Assembly (NCBI GenBank): GCA_947488615.1
Contig: CANKZU010000002.1
Coordinates: forward strand, 248,001-312,000
DNA length: 64,000 nt
Direction of reading: 5' to 3'
DNA from: an uncultured Aurantimonas sp.
Lineage (GTDB): Bacteria; Pseudomonadota; Alphaproteobacteria; Rhizobiales; Rhizobiaceae
This document shows positions 27,499 through 39,228 of the stretch, piece by piece (the first letter of the stretch is position 1; each line of letters begins with the position of its first letter). Below the pieces are notes generated by a model. That model saw only the letters and a list, made by a program, of their open reading frames with translations, searched no databases and was not told where the DNA came from. The translations under genes and the position numbers were made by a program.

Positions 27499-29561
27499 AG
27501 TGTGTTCTCCCGCGCGGTCGGGGCCGTCGGACGGGCGCGTCGCTTCAGCACCAGGCAGGTGTTCGGATCGTGGTAGATCGTCTGGCAGTGCAGGCAAAGC
27601 ACGCATTCATTGGGATTGATCCGACCGATCGGATCGATGGCGTCGACCATGCATTTGGTTTCGCAAAGCCGGCATTCCCGTCCGCATTGAGGACGGCGGC
27701 GCAGCCAGTCGAACAGCTTGAGCTTGGCCGGGATCGCCAGCGCCGCGCCAAGCGGGCAGAGGTAACGGCAGTAGAACCGCTCGATGAACAGTCCCGCGAC
27801 GAGAAGCGCCACGACGAAAAGAACGAAGGGCCAGGCCCGCATGAAGCGCATCGACATGGCGGTCTTGAAGGGCTCGATCTCGGCCAGCACCAGCGCCTGA
27901 TCCATCGAGTAGAACGACAGGCCGAGGATTGCGACGAAGGCCGTGTACTTGATGGCCCAGAGGCGCTCGTGAACGCCGAACGATACCGCGATCTGCGGAA
28001 TGCGGAGGCGCTTGGCGATCTCGTTCGTCAGCTCCTGCAGCGCGCCGAAGGGGCAGAGCCAGCCGCAATACACGCCGCGGCCCCAGAACAAGAGCCCGAG
28101 GGCGACGAAGCCCCAGAGCATGAAGATCACCGGATCGATCAGGAAGGTTTCCCAACGAAAGCCGGTCAACAGCGATTGCAGGAACGCCACCACCTGAACA
28201 ACGGACAATTGCCCGCCGGCGATCCAGCCCAGCCAGACCAGCGTCACCGAAAGGAATGTGATCCGGCCCCAGCGCCAGAGCGCGGGGCGGCGCACGAACG
28301 CTTCCTGCAGGAAAAGGATCACCGCGAGGGTGGTCAGCATCAGGCCGACGCCGACGATCTCGAACCGCTTGCGCTGCCAGGCCGAGACCCACAGAGGCTC
28401 GGTTTCCGGCGCCATCTCCGGCGGCAGAAGAAACTGGCCGGGCAAGGAATAATCAATCGGTATGCGCATCGAGACCGGTTCGCCGCCGGTGTCGCGGCTC
28501 GCCGTCACCTCGACCCGAAACGATAGGGCTGGATCGAAGCGGCCGGCAGGCAGCCGGAAGAGGCTCATTTCCTTGACGTCGGGTGCGCCGGCGGCCCCGA
28601 GGCGGTCGATCCTGAGATAATCCCCGCTGTCGAAGGTGATGGTTTCCTCATCCTGGATCACCGCGATCCGGTCGAAATCGCCGGTGCGACGCCAGTCCGT
28701 GCCCCGATGCGAATGCAGGCCGCGGGAGGCGACGAACAACGCCGTCTCGCCGGGTCCCAAAACGGCCATCGCACGTGTGAAGAGCGCCTGGCCGAGGAGG
28801 TTCCGCCCGATCGTCGGCGGGTCGAGAATCCCGACCCAGAGATCGAGGAACGGCGTCTCGCCCGGCGGTGGCGGCATCTTGGCGGCACTCAGCGCCACGC
28901 GCGCCTGATCGAGACTGACGGTGGCGCGCGCGAGCGCGCCTTCCGCCAGCAGTGCATCCCAGGACATCGGTCTGAATTTGATCCGGTCGATCGCCGTGCC
29001 GCGTCCCTGCGCCAGCGCAATCGTCCGGGCCGTCCGAAGGATCGCATCGCGGATCACGCCGGTCGACACGGTCGCCCGCGAAATCACATCCGGAAGGTCG
29101 GGGCGATCGGCGAAGTCGATGGTCGGCTGGCGGGTCAGATCGACTCCGGCAAAGCCGTCGACGTAATTTTCAATGTCCGACGCCGAGATGCCCAAGGTCA
29201 GGACCGGCTCGCTTTGGCGGATGAGCTGGGCGCCCGCGATCCGGCCGTCGCGCGTCACGGCGACGAGGATATCGATCGGTCGTCCCGAATAACCGACGGA
29301 TTCCGTGATTTCCCAGGTCGAGGCGATCCGGCCGATCGGGCCGTCCGGTGCCGTGACCGACCAGCTCGGCACCGCCCCTTCTTCACGCGCCAAGCCGAGA
29401 GGACCCTCAATACCGAACAGGCGCCCGGCCAGTGCCGGGTCCGGCTCGACCGCGACGTGCTCGCTTCTGACTTGCAGCAGGCCACCGGCCCGCGCGCCGT
29501 CTCCCGGATCCGTGGAGACGAAGGCCATGACGAATATGATCAAGGCCTGCCTCAGCCGCAT
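27495..29561 (-). CDS. nirI: NirI, NosR-like flavo/iron-sulfur membrane regulator
   Basis: 688 aa. Signal peptide, periplasmic FMN-binding domain (residues ~80-185), about five transmembrane helices from residue ~405, two CxxxCP motifs (YCGWLCPFGALQE, YCRYLCPLGAAL) and a cytoplasmic Cys-rich ferredoxin-like end (CGRECRLCETKC, ECVLCLHC). The FMN site is SRAT (161-164), not the usual SGAT, but the Thr is kept. In Paracoccus, NirI is needed for nirS expression. It is divergent from nirS across 132 bases containing a Dnr box. A NosR role cannot be excluded, but no nosZ is here. Confidence 0.85.
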   Translation of the reverse strand: MRLRQALIIFVMAFVSTDPGDGARAGGLLQVRSEHVAVEPDPALAGRLFGIEGPLGLAREEGAVPSWSVTAPDGPIGRIASTWEITESVGYSGRPIDILVAVTRDGRIAGAQLIRQSEPVLTLGISASDIENYVDGFAGVDLTRQPTIDFADRPDLPDVISRATVSTGVIRDAILRTARTIALAQGRGTAIDRIKFRPMSWDALLAEGALARATVSLDQARVALSAAKMPPPPGETPFLDLWVGILDPPTIGRNLLGQALFTRAMAVLGPGETALFVASRGLHSHRGTDWRRTGDFDRIAVIQDEETITFDSGDYLRIDRLGAAGAPDVKEMSLFRLPAGRFDPALSFRVEVTASRDTGGEPVSMRIPIDYSLPGQFLLPPEMAPETEPLWVSAWQRKRFEIVGVGLMLTTLAVILFLQEAFVRRPALWRWGRITFLSVTLVWLGWIAGGQLSVVQVVAFLQSLLTGFRWETFLIDPVIFMLWGFVALGLLFWGRGVYCGWLCPFGALQELTNEIAKRLRIPQIAVSFGVHERLWAIKYTAFVAILGLSFYSMDQALVLAEIEPFKTAMSMRFMRAWPFVLFVVALLVAGLFIERFYCRYLCPLGAALAIPAKLKLFDWLRRRPQCGRECRLCETKCMVDAIDPIGRINPNECVLCLHCQTIYHDPNTCLVLKRRARPTAPTARENTL

Positions 29562-29615
29562 TACGGAACGTCCTTTCGCTTTTCATCACGATGATGCCGC
29601 TTCCCCATCGGCACC

Positions 29616-29629
29616 TTGATCAAAGTCAA
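29616..29629. promoter_or_regulatory. Dnr/FNR-type box between nirI and nirS
   Basis: TTGATCAAAGTCAA, matching TTGAT-N4-RTCAA. It lies 55 bases before nirI and 65 before nirS, so one site could drive both divergent operons. NnrR, Dnr and Fnr proteins share this consensus. Confidence 0.85.
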
Positions 29630-29636
29630 GGCGTGA

Positions 29637-31448
<1,812 letters not shown>

Positions 31449-31457
31449 CGCGCGCCC

Positions 31458-31480
31458 GGGGCGGCGGCACACGCCGCCCC
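31458..31480 (+). terminator. Hairpin between nirS and nirE
   Basis: A 9-bp perfect stem GGGGCGGCG / CGCCGCCCC with a GCACA loop, 9 bases after the nirS stop. There is no T run, so it is more likely a partial attenuator or an mRNA-protecting stem that raises nirS over the biosynthesis genes than a full terminator. Confidence 0.55.
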
Positions 31481-31505
31481 GACTCGATCAGTCCGGGAGA
31501 AAGCT

Positions 31506-32294
31506 ATGAAGACGCGTGGACGGGTGTTTCTGGTCGGGGCGGGTCCGGGCGATCCGGAGCTTCTGACGCTGAAAGCGGCGCGCGTTCTGGAACTGGCGCA
31601 TGTCGTGGTCCATGACCGTCTGGTGTCGCCCGAGGTGCTGGCGCTGGCGCCGCCGACGGCGCGGCTTATTCCGGTCGGCAAGGCGCCGACCTCCCATCCG
31701 GTTCCGCAGGAGCGGATCAACGAAATTCTCGTCGAGCTGGCCCTTGTGGGGCAGACGGTAGTGCGATTGAAGGGAGGCGACCCTTTCATCTTCGGCCGAG
31801 GCTCGGAAGAGGCCGAAGCCTTGCGGGCCGCGGGAATCCCGGTCGAAATCGTCCCCGGCATCACGGCGGCGCAGGGGGCGGCCTCCGTCACCGGCGTGCC
31901 GCTGACCCATCGCGGGCTGGCGACGGGCGTGCGCTACGTGACCGGACACTGCCGGAGCGACAGGCCGCTCGACCTTGAATGGCTGGGATTGGCGGACGCC
32001 CAGACCACGCTGGTCGTCTATATGGGAGCGGCCAACATCGCCGAGATTTCCGCACGGCTGATCGCACATGGCATGCCCGCGACGACGCCGGTGCTGGCGA
32101 TCGCCAATGCGACGACGCCGCGCGAGCGGCGACTGACCTCCCGTCTGGACCGGATCGCCAGCGATGTTGCGGAGGCGCGTCTCACCGGCCCGGTGCTGTT
32201 CCTGATCGGCGATGTCGTCTCGCTTTACCGCTCGTCACCCGCTGAAATGTTCACCCATCTTACCACCGTTCATGCGCCGTTGGCCCATGCGTGA
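31506..32294 (+). CDS. nirE: Uroporphyrinogen-III C-methyltransferase NirE
   Basis: 262 aa. It adds two methyls to uroporphyrinogen III to make precorrin-2, the entry to heme d1. SAM site VGAGPGDPELLTLKA, central GGDPFIFGRGSEEAEAL and GITAAQGAA are tetrapyrrole methylase signatures. No CysG-like dehydrogenase/chelatase domain is fused, so oxidation and iron insertion must come from elsewhere. Located between nirS and nirC. Confidence 0.95.
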   Translation: MKTRGRVFLVGAGPGDPELLTLKAARVLELAHVVVHDRLVSPEVLALAPPTARLIPVGKAPTSHPVPQERINEILVELALVGQTVVRLKGGDPFIFGRGSEEAEALRAAGIPVEIVPGITAAQGAASVTGVPLTHRGLATGVRYVTGHCRSDRPLDLEWLGLADAQTTLVVYMGAANIAEISARLIAHGMPATTPVLAIANATTPRERRLTSRLDRIASDVAEARLTGPVLFLIGDVVSLYRSSPAEMFTHLTTVHAPLAHA

Positions 32295-32601
32295 GGTTCT
32301 GGTGGCCCTTTTGCTCGTTGTCGGGGCACCGGCGTTGGCGCAGGAGCTGCCGCCGGGCCGGGCAGCTGAACTCGAGCGTCTGGTGCTGCGGGATTGCGGC
32401 TCATGCCACGGAATGACGCTGAAAGGCGGGCTGGGCCCGGATATCCGCGCCGAGACGCTGGCCGGGACGCAGCCCGACGGGCTTGTCGCCATCATTCTCG
32501 ATGGCGTTCCGGGAACCGCGATGCCGCCCTGGCGCCCACTCCTCAGCCATGAAGAGGCGGCCTGGATCGCCGGCTATCTCTTGGACGGAGGCAACGAATG
32601 A
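32272..32601 (+). CDS. nirC: Cytochrome c NirC
   Basis: 109 aa from the ATG at 32272; 32287 is an alternative, and both give a signal peptide ending near ALAQ. One heme c motif (CGSCH, Cys42) and a Met region AMPPWRPLLSHEEAAWI. NirC donates electrons to NirS or the heme d1 maturation proteins in other denitrifiers. It overlaps the end of nirE and the start of nirF. Confidence 0.9.
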   Translation: MRRWPMREVLVALLLVVGAPALAQELPPGRAAELERLVLRDCGSCHGMTLKGGLGPDIRAETLAGTQPDGLVAIILDGVPGTAMPPWRPLLSHEEAAWIAGYLLDGGNE

Positions 32602-33764
32602 GCCGTGGCTTTTCCCTTGGTCTGACCATGCTGGTGTCGATCTCCGCGGTCTTCCTCGGTGTCGCCCAGGCGCAGGAGCCCCGCGCCACCGGCGATCTGG
32701 GCGTGGTGGTGGAACGGGCCTCGGGCTCGCTGCTGATCATCGACCAGTCCGAGCACGCCGCGATCGGGCGGATCGAGGGCCTGGGCGATCTGTCCCATGC
32801 GTCGGTGGTGTTCTCGGCGGACGAGCGTTTCGCTTTCGTCTTCGGGCGCGACGGCGGGTTGACCAAGGTCGATCTGCTGACCCAGTCGATCGCTGGCCGC
32901 GTCATGCAGTCCGGCAACGCCATCGGCGGCGCGATTTCCGACGACGGGCAACTCGTCGCGGTCTCGAACTACGAGCCGGGCGGCGTGCGCGTCTTCGATG
33001 CCGAAACGCTGGAGAGCGTCGCCGACATCCCGACCGGATCGAAGACCATCGGCCTGGTCGACGCGCCGGGGCGGCGCTTCGTCTTCACCCTGTGGGACGC
33101 GGGGGAGACGTGGATCGCGGACTTTTCCGGCGAGGAGCCGGCGATCACCCGGATCGGCGGGATCGGCCGAAACCCCTATGACGCGCTGATTACCGGCGAC
33201 GGGCGGCGCTACATCGCGGGGTTGTTCGGCGAGGACGGGCTGACGGCGCTCGATCTGTGGCAGCAACCGCCGGTTCCGCGGCGGATTCTGTCGGGCTACG
33301 GCAAGGGCGAGGAAGCGTTGCCCGTTTACAAGATGCCGCATCTGGAAGGCTGGGCGCTGGCGGGCGACCGTTTTGTCCTGCCCGCCGTCGGGCGGCACGA
33401 AGTGCTCTGGGTGGACGCGCGGACGCTGGCGGAGGTGGGGCGTACGGCGACCCACGGCCAGCCCGTCTTCGCCGTCGCCCGCCCGGACGGGCGCCAGGTC
33501 TGGGTCGATTTCGCTCATCCTTTGAACGATACGATCGAGGTGATCGATACGCTTTCGGGCGAAGTGATCCATACGCTGACGCCGGGACCCGCCGTGCTGC
33601 ACATGGAATTCACCGCCCGTGGTCACGAGGTCTGGGTTTCGGTCCGCGACGCCGGGCGCATCGACATCTATGACGCGCGCAGTTTCGAGAAGCTTGGCGA
33701 GATCGCGGCGGAGAGTCCGTCGGGGATTTTCTTCACCGCGCGCGCCCACCGGACGGGGCTCTGA
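32598..33764 (+). CDS. nirF: Heme d1 biosynthesis protein NirF
   Basis: 388 aa. An N-terminal signal (MLVSISAVFLGVAQAQ) and a heme-d1-like propeller without the heme c domain: GDLGVVVERASGSLLIID, HASVVFSADERFAFVFGRDG, AGLFGEDGLTALDLW. NirF acts in the periplasm late in heme d1 formation as a dehydrogenase. It overlaps nirC by ATGA and is 3 bases before nirDL. Confidence 0.95.
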   Translation: MSRGFSLGLTMLVSISAVFLGVAQAQEPRATGDLGVVVERASGSLLIIDQSEHAAIGRIEGLGDLSHASVVFSADERFAFVFGRDGGLTKVDLLTQSIAGRVMQSGNAIGGAISDDGQLVAVSNYEPGGVRVFDAETLESVADIPTGSKTIGLVDAPGRRFVFTLWDAGETWIADFSGEEPAITRIGGIGRNPYDALITGDGRRYIAGLFGEDGLTALDLWQQPPVPRRILSGYGKGEEALPVYKMPHLEGWALAGDRFVLPAVGRHEVLWVDARTLAEVGRTATHGQPVFAVARPDGRQVWVDFAHPLNDTIEVIDTLSGEVIHTLTPGPAVLHMEFTARGHEVWVSVRDAGRIDIYDARSFEKLGEIAAESPSGIFFTARAHRTGL

Positions 33765-33767
33765 GCG

Positions 33768-34760
33768 ATGAGTTTGACCGTCGACACCATCGATCGCGCG
33801 CTGCTCGACAATTGGCAGCGGGATTTTCCGCTGGTGCCACGACCGTTTGCCGCGATCGCCGAGCGGATGGACCTTCGCCAGAAGGACGTTTTGAGCCGGC
33901 TCGCCGAGTTGATGGCCGTTGGCGCCGTCAGCCGCGTCGGCGCCACCTGCCGGCCGGGCACCGCAGGCGCGAGCACGCTGGCCGCCGTCGCGGCTCCCGA
34001 ATGGCGGATCGACGAAATCGCCGCCCTCATCGGCGGCGAGCCGGGCGTGAACCACTCCTATCTGCGCGAGAACCGCTGGAACATCTGGTTCGTGGTGACC
34101 GGCCCCGATCGCAGCCATGTCGACGCGACGCTTGGTCGGATTCGCGCGCGCACGAAACGCCAGGTCCTCGATCTTCCGTTGTTACGTGCGTTCAATGTCG
34201 ATCTGGGCTTCTCGCTCGATGGCACCGGGCGAGTGCCACCAGCACGGGAAAATGTCGACACGAGCGTACTCAAGCCGGGAGACCGGCCGATCATGCAGGC
34301 GCTGTCGACCGGCCTGGCGCTGGTGCCCCGACCCTTCGCCGAAATGGGCCGCGCGCTCGGCCGGTCCGAGACGGACGTGCTGGACCGGATCAAGGCGCTT
34401 TCCGCCGCCGGTCTTCTGTCGCGGATCGGTGTCATCGTGCGTCATCGTGCGCTCGGCTGGCGGTCCAATGCGATGGTTGTCTGGGAGGTGGACGAGGCCG
34501 ATCTGGGCCGCATCGGACCGGCGCTGACCGCCGTGCGCGGCGTCACGCTCTGTTATCAACGACGCCCGGCGCCCGGTGTCTGGCCCTACACGCTCTACTG
34601 CATGATCCATGCCCGCAGCCGCGACGAGGCGATGACGGTGCTTGAGAGCGCCAGCCGCGAGGTCGGACTTGAGGACACCCCGCATCAGGTGCTGTTCAGC
34701 ATTCGCTGCTTCAAGCAGACTGGAGCGCTGGTGGCCTCCACGCAAGGAGCCGCGGCATGA
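33768..34760 (+). CDS. nirDL: Siroheme decarboxylase NirDL (fused NirD-NirL)
   Basis: 330 aa made of two Lrp/AsnC-like halves, each with a winged helix (LVPRPFAAIAERMDL; LVPRPFAEMGRALGR) and a ferredoxin-like sensor domain. NirD and NirL are separate proteins in Pseudomonas but fused in Paracoccus-type clusters. With NirG and NirH it removes two acetate carboxyls from siroheme to give didecarboxysiroheme, the heme d1 precursor. It overlaps nirG by ATGA. Confidence 0.93.
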   Translation: MSLTVDTIDRALLDNWQRDFPLVPRPFAAIAERMDLRQKDVLSRLAELMAVGAVSRVGATCRPGTAGASTLAAVAAPEWRIDEIAALIGGEPGVNHSYLRENRWNIWFVVTGPDRSHVDATLGRIRARTKRQVLDLPLLRAFNVDLGFSLDGTGRVPPARENVDTSVLKPGDRPIMQALSTGLALVPRPFAEMGRALGRSETDVLDRIKALSAAGLLSRIGVIVRHRALGWRSNAMVVWEVDEADLGRIGPALTAVRGVTLCYQRRPAPGVWPYTLYCMIHARSRDEAMTVLESASREVGLEDTPHQVLFSIRCFKQTGALVASTQGAAA

Positions 34761-35221
34761 AACGACCCGCACCTGAGCTCGACGCGATCGACCGGCGAAT
34801 CCTCAACGCCCTGCAGGAAGGGTTCCCCCTATCGCCGCGTCCCTATGCCGAGGCGGCGACGCGGCTCGGCCTGAGCGAGAGCGAACTGATATCGCGGCTG
34901 AGCCGCTTGCGCGAAACCGGCGTGATCACCCGCTTCGGCCCGTTCTACGACGCGGCCGCAATGGGAGGAACCTTCTGCCTCTGCGCGATGGAAGTCCCGG
35001 CCGGGCGTTTCGAGGCAGTGGCGGCAACGGTCAATGCCCACCCGGAAGTCGCGCACAATTACCAGCGCGAGCACCGTCTCAACATGTGGTTCGTGCTGGC
35101 GACCGAAACGGCGGAGGCGGTCCAGGCCGTCGCGGAGGAGATCAAGGCGGAGACGGGGCTTGCCGTGCTCCGCTTTCCGAAGCTGCGGGAATTCTTCATC
35201 GGTTTCAGGGTGGCGGCATGA
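34757..35221 (+). CDS. nirG: Siroheme decarboxylase subunit NirG
   Basis: 154 aa, Lrp/AsnC-like fold. [20 protein letters not shown] is the family start; [17 protein letters not shown] and [15 protein letters not shown] carry the conserved His/Arg of the active site. It partners NirDL and NirH. Stop/start overlaps on both sides. Confidence 0.93.
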   Translation: MKRPAPELDAIDRRILNALQEGFPLSPRPYAEAATRLGLSESELISRLSRLRETGVITRFGPFYDAAAMGGTFCLCAMEVPAGRFEAVAATVNAHPEVAHNYQREHRLNMWFVLATETAEAVQAVAEEIKAETGLAVLRFPKLREFFIGFRVAA

Positions 35222-35709
35222 GTATCGACACGATCGACCGCGGAATCATCGAGGCCACCCAGGCGGGGCTTCCGCTGACGCCCGCGCCCTATGCCGCGAT
35301 CGCGGCGGAGCTGGGACTGGACGAAGCCGAGGTGATCGCGCGCATGGCGGCCATGCGGGAACGCGGCGTGATCCGTCGTATCGGGGCGGCGCCCAATCAT
35401 TACGCGCTCGGCATGATCGCCAATGGCATGACGGTCTGGGATGTCGAGGACAGCGCGGCGGCGCGGCTTGGCGCCGAGGTGGGAGCGCTCGATTTCGTCT
35501 CGCACTGCTATCTGAGGCCCCGCGCGCGGCCCGTCTGGCCCTACAATCTCTTCGCCATGGTGCATGGCGGCGATCGCAGCGAGGTCGAGACGAAGCGCGA
35601 GCGGATCGCGGCATTGCTCGGTCCCGCCCGCCGCAGCGGCGACATCCTCTATTCGACCGGTATCCTCAAGAAAACCGGCCTGCGGCTCGGCCGCCAAGGA
35701 GGGCGCTGA
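35218..35709 (+). CDS. nirH: Siroheme decarboxylase subunit NirH
   Basis: 163 aa, same fold as NirG and the NirDL halves: [36 protein letters not shown], and [20 protein letters not shown]. It completes the decarboxylase set. ATGA overlap with nirG; its stop overlaps the nirJ start. Confidence 0.93.
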   Translation: MSIDTIDRGIIEATQAGLPLTPAPYAAIAAELGLDEAEVIARMAAMRERGVIRRIGAAPNHYALGMIANGMTVWDVEDSAAARLGAEVGALDFVSHCYLRPRARPVWPYNLFAMVHGGDRSEVETKRERIAALLGPARRSGDILYSTGILKKTGLRLGRQGGR

Positions 35710-36917
35710 TGTTCCGCCTCTCGCATTACATGCGTCAACTGGTCGACCCGACCCCGGTGCGCGCGCGCCGCGGACCGGTCAAACCGGTGGTGATCTGGAA
35801 TCTGACCCGGCGATGCAACCTGCGGTGCCGCCACTGCTACACCAGTTCGGCGGATGTGGCGTTTCCCGGAGAACTGACCCATGAGCAGGCGATGGGCGTC
35901 TTGGAGGATCTCGGCGATTTCGGTATCCCCGCGCTGATCCTTTCCGGGGGGGAACCGCTGGCCCGCCGGGACGTCTTCGAGATCGCCGAGCGGGCTCGGC
36001 GGACGAAGATGTACCTCGCACTTTCCACCAACGGCACGGCCATCGTCGGCGCGACGGCCGACCGTGTGGCCGAGATCGGGTTCGACTATGTCGGTATCAG
36101 CCTCGACGGAATCGGCGAGACCAACGACTGGTTCCGGGGCAAGGTTGGCGCCTTCGACGAGGCGCTGGCGGGCGTTCGGGCCTGCAAGGAGCGCGACATC
36201 AAGGTCGGCCTGCGCTTCACCATCACCGAGGACAACGCCCACCAACTGTCCGAACTGCTGGCGCTGGCCGATGGGGAGGGGGTGGACAAGTTCTACCTGT
36301 CGCATCTGGTCTATGCCGGACGGGGCGACAAGCACCGCGGCGAGGACGCCGGCTGGTCGCGGACACGTCATGCGATGGAGCTCCTGATCGATCGCGCCTG
36401 GGTGGCGGCGGCCGAGGGCATGCCGCTGGAGATCGTCACCGGCAACAACGACGCCGACGCGGTCTACTTCCTGCGCTGGGCCGAACGCCTTTTTCCGGCC
36501 GAGAAGGTCGCCCATCTGCGCGCGCATCTGGAGGCATGGGGCGGCAATTCCTCCGGTTTGGGCGTTGCCAACATCGACCCGCAGGGCAAGGTGCATCCCG
36601 ATACCTATTGGTCGGACTACACCATCGGCAACGTCAAGGAGCATCGGTTCTCCGAACTGTGGACCGGTAATGACCCGATGCTGGCGCAGCTCCGCCGCCG
36701 TCCGCGCCCGCTGAAGGGCCGTTGCGGAGCTTGCGCCTATCAGAGCGTGTGCGGCGGCAATACCCGAATCCGCGCATTGCAGCTCACAGGCGATCCCTGG
36801 GCCGAGGATCCGGCCTGCTACATGAGCGACGCCGAGATCGGGGTCAAAGCGGCCGGGCGCCTGACTGTCACGCCGTTTCGGGGAAAGAGCCATGATCCGG
36901 TTCATCGTTTTCACTAG
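35709..36917 (+). CDS. nirJ: Radical SAM heme d1 biosynthesis protein NirJ
   Basis: 402 aa. Radical SAM cluster motif [15 protein letters not shown]-binding LILSGGEPL, and a C-terminal SPASM-like cluster ([15 protein letters not shown] and a later Cys). NirJ replaces the propionate side chains of didecarboxysiroheme with keto groups. It overlaps nirN by 26 bases. Confidence 0.96.
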   Translation: MFRLSHYMRQLVDPTPVRARRGPVKPVVIWNLTRRCNLRCRHCYTSSADVAFPGELTHEQAMGVLEDLGDFGIPALILSGGEPLARRDVFEIAERARRTKMYLALSTNGTAIVGATADRVAEIGFDYVGISLDGIGETNDWFRGKVGAFDEALAGVRACKERDIKVGLRFTITEDNAHQLSELLALADGEGVDKFYLSHLVYAGRGDKHRGEDAGWSRTRHAMELLIDRAWVAAAEGMPLEIVTGNNDADAVYFLRWAERLFPAEKVAHLRAHLEAWGGNSSGLGVANIDPQGKVHPDTYWSDYTIGNVKEHRFSELWTGNDPMLAQLRRRPRPLKGRCGACAYQSVCGGNTRIRALQLTGDPWAEDPACYMSDAEIGVKAAGRLTVTPFRGKSHDPVHRFH

Positions 36918-38442
36918 CTTGCTGCTGGCGGTCTTCGCCGGCGCGGCGCAGGGCGAGCCGCGGGCGCTCTATTCACGGTATTGCGTCGAATGCCACGGCG
37001 CCGACCGACTCGGCGGCACCGGGCCGGCGCTGATCCCGGAGACGCTGAAACGCATGCGCGGGCCGAAGCTTGGCGCGGTCATCGCTGAAGGCCGCGTGGC
37101 CACGCAAATGCCCGGCTTCGCCGACACCCTGAGCCCGGACGAGATCGCGGCTCTCGGCGAATACCTGACCACGTCGCTGGCAAAAATACCGGACTGGGGT
37201 CCGGAGCAGATCGAACAAACCCGGACGCTCGACCCGGACTATGTGCCCGCCACGGCCCCGGCCTTCGATGCCGATCCGCTCAACCTGTTCCTCGTCGTCG
37301 AGACCGGCGATCATCACGTCAGTGTCCTGGACGGGGACAGCTTTACGGTGCTGGATCGTTTCCCGACGCCCTTCGCGGTGCATGGCGGGCCGAAATTCAC
37401 GCCCGACGGGCGGTTCGTCTTCATCATGTCGCGCGACGGCTGGGTACAGAAATACGATCTGTGGAGCCTTGCCGAGATCGGCCGCGTCCGCGCCGGGCTG
37501 AACAGCCGCAACATCGCGATCTCCAAGGACGGCAAGCATCTGGCGGTGGCGAACTACCTGCCGCGCACCCTGACCATCCTTGCGACTGCCGATCTGTCGG
37601 TGGAGCGGGTCTTCGCCGTGGCGGACAAGGACGGCACGCCCTCGCGGGTCTCCGCCGTCTATCAGGCGCCGCAGCGCGACAGTTTCATCCTGGCGCTCAA
37701 GGACGCGCCGGAGATCTGGGAAATCGCGACCGATCCCGATGCCGCGCCGGTCTATGAGGGCTATGTCCACAGTTACGAGAAGGGGATGGTCGAAGCGATC
37801 GCGGGGTCCGAGGGGCTGTTCGCGCTGCGCCGGATCGCGGTGACGAGCCCGCTCGACGACTTCTTCTTCACGCCGGATTATCGCCACCTGATCGGCGCGG
37901 CGCGCGATGGCGAACGCGGGGTGGTGGTGAACCTGACCGTCGGTCGCGAGATCGCGGAGCTGCCGCTGCCCGGCCTGCCGCATCTCGGCTCGGGCATCTC
38001 CTGGATCAGAGACGGCCGGCGGGTGATGGCGACGCCGCATCTGAAGCAGGCGCGGCTCTCGGTCATCGACATCGAGACCTGGCAGGTGGTCAAGACGATC
38101 GAGACCCTCGGTCCCGGCTTCTTCCTGCGCAGCCACGAAAACAGCCGCTATGTCTGGGCCGACGTGTTCTTCGGTCCGAACCGCGACGCGATGCATGTGA
38201 TCGACAAGCAGACGCTGGAGATCGTCGAGACCCTGCGCCCGGTTCCCGGCGCCACCGTCGCCCATGTCGAGTTCGACCGCGACGGCAAGCACGCGCTGGT
38301 CAGCGTCTGGGAGGATGACGGCGCGGTCATCGTCTACGACGCGCAAACGCTTGAGGAAGTCACCCGGTTGCCGATGAGAAAGCCCTCGGGAAAATACAAT
38401 GTCTGGAACAAGATCAGCTTTTCGGATGGCACCAGCCACTGA
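36892..38442 (+). CDS. nirN: NirN, cd1-like heme d1 maturation protein
   Basis: 516 aa. Signal peptide (ending near AQGEP), heme c motif CVECH (31-35) and a NirS-like propeller ([38 protein letters not shown]). It is related to NirS but lacks its length and activity. NirN finishes heme d1 by acrylate formation and passes it to NirS. It overlaps the chelatase gene. Confidence 0.94.
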   Translation: MIRFIVFTSLLLAVFAGAAQGEPRALYSRYCVECHGADRLGGTGPALIPETLKRMRGPKLGAVIAEGRVATQMPGFADTLSPDEIAALGEYLTTSLAKIPDWGPEQIEQTRTLDPDYVPATAPAFDADPLNLFLVVETGDHHVSVLDGDSFTVLDRFPTPFAVHGGPKFTPDGRFVFIMSRDGWVQKYDLWSLAEIGRVRAGLNSRNIAISKDGKHLAVANYLPRTLTILATADLSVERVFAVADKDGTPSRVSAVYQAPQRDSFILALKDAPEIWEIATDPDAAPVYEGYVHSYEKGMVEAIAGSEGLFALRRIAVTSPLDDFFFTPDYRHLIGAARDGERGVVVNLTVGREIAELPLPGLPHLGSGISWIRDGRRVMATPHLKQARLSVIDIETWQVVKTIETLGPGFFLRSHENSRYVWADVFFGPNRDAMHVIDKQTLEIVETLRPVPGATVAHVEFDRDGKHALVSVWEDDGAVIVYDAQTLEEVTRLPMRKPSGKYNVWNKISFSDGTSH

Positions 38443-39157
38443 GCCGCGCGCCGCGCTCATCGTCGCGCACGGCTCCCCATCCGCGCCCGAGCGGCCGGAG
38501 GCGGCGCTCTCCGCGCTGGCCGATCGTGTGGCGGCGAGGCTTTCCGGCTGGACCGTTCGCGGAGTGACGCTGGCCGGTCATGACACGCTGAAAGCTGCGC
38601 TCGATACGCTGGGGAACCAGCGGATCCTGATCTATCCATTGTTCATGTCGGACGGCTGGTTCGTCAGCCGCGAGTTGCCGCGGCGGATCGGCGCGCTCCG
38701 CGACCGCTCCTTCGCGATGCTGTCGCCGCTGGGCCTCGATCCGGCCCTGCACGCGCTCTGCCTCGATTGCGTGCGCCGTGCCGCGTCGGAGCGAGATGTG
38801 CCGCTGGAGGAGACGACCGTGCTCCTCGCCGCGCATGGATCGCCGTCGGATACCCGACCACGCAAAGCCGCCGAGAGGGCGGCGCGTTTCATCACCGCCG
38901 CCGGGCTGTTTTACGCCGTTCGCGTCGGCTTCGTGGACGAGGCTCCGTATCTCGCCGACGCCGCCCGGCTCGAAGAGCCAGCGCTGTGCCTGCCGTTCTT
39001 CGCCGGGCGTGCGGGCCATGTCGATGTCGACTTGCCCCGGGCTCTCGCCGAGGCGGCCTTTTCCGGCCCGATACTCGGCCCCGTGGGGATGCGGCCGGAA
39101 ATCGCGCGGATCGTCGCGGTTGCCCTGGCGATGCAGGCCGCGCGGATCGCGGCTTGA
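38426..39157 (+). CDS. CbiX-like sirohydrochlorin chelatase
   Basis: 243 aa in two related halves, each starting with a metal-binding His: ALIVAHGSPSAP and VLLAAHGSPSDT. This is the CbiX/SirB long form that inserts Co or Fe into sirohydrochlorin. It overlaps nirN by 17 bases and closes the nir operon. Because NirE only makes precorrin-2, and NirDLGH need siroheme, a ferrochelatase role for heme d1 synthesis is likely (inference). A general cobalamin role is the alternative; no cob genes are nearby. Confidence 0.82.
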   Translation: MAPATEPRAALIVAHGSPSAPERPEAALSALADRVAARLSGWTVRGVTLAGHDTLKAALDTLGNQRILIYPLFMSDGWFVSRELPRRIGALRDRSFAMLSPLGLDPALHALCLDCVRRAASERDVPLEETTVLLAAHGSPSDTRPRKAAERAARFITAAGLFYAVRVGFVDEAPYLADAARLEEPALCLPFFAGRAGHVDVDLPRALAEAAFSGPILGPVGMRPEIARIVAVALAMQAARIAA

Positions 39158-39228
39158 AAGCCGTCGCTGCCGACTGTGGTAGCGCTCGGCACCTCGCTCA
39201 GGCGCACTCCAAACCGAATTTTCGATAT

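Noticed and set aside
26566..29561. nosR-nosX of an N2O reductase cluster
   Set aside because: No nosZ, D, F, Y or L present, and the position divergent from nirS matches nirI-nirX.
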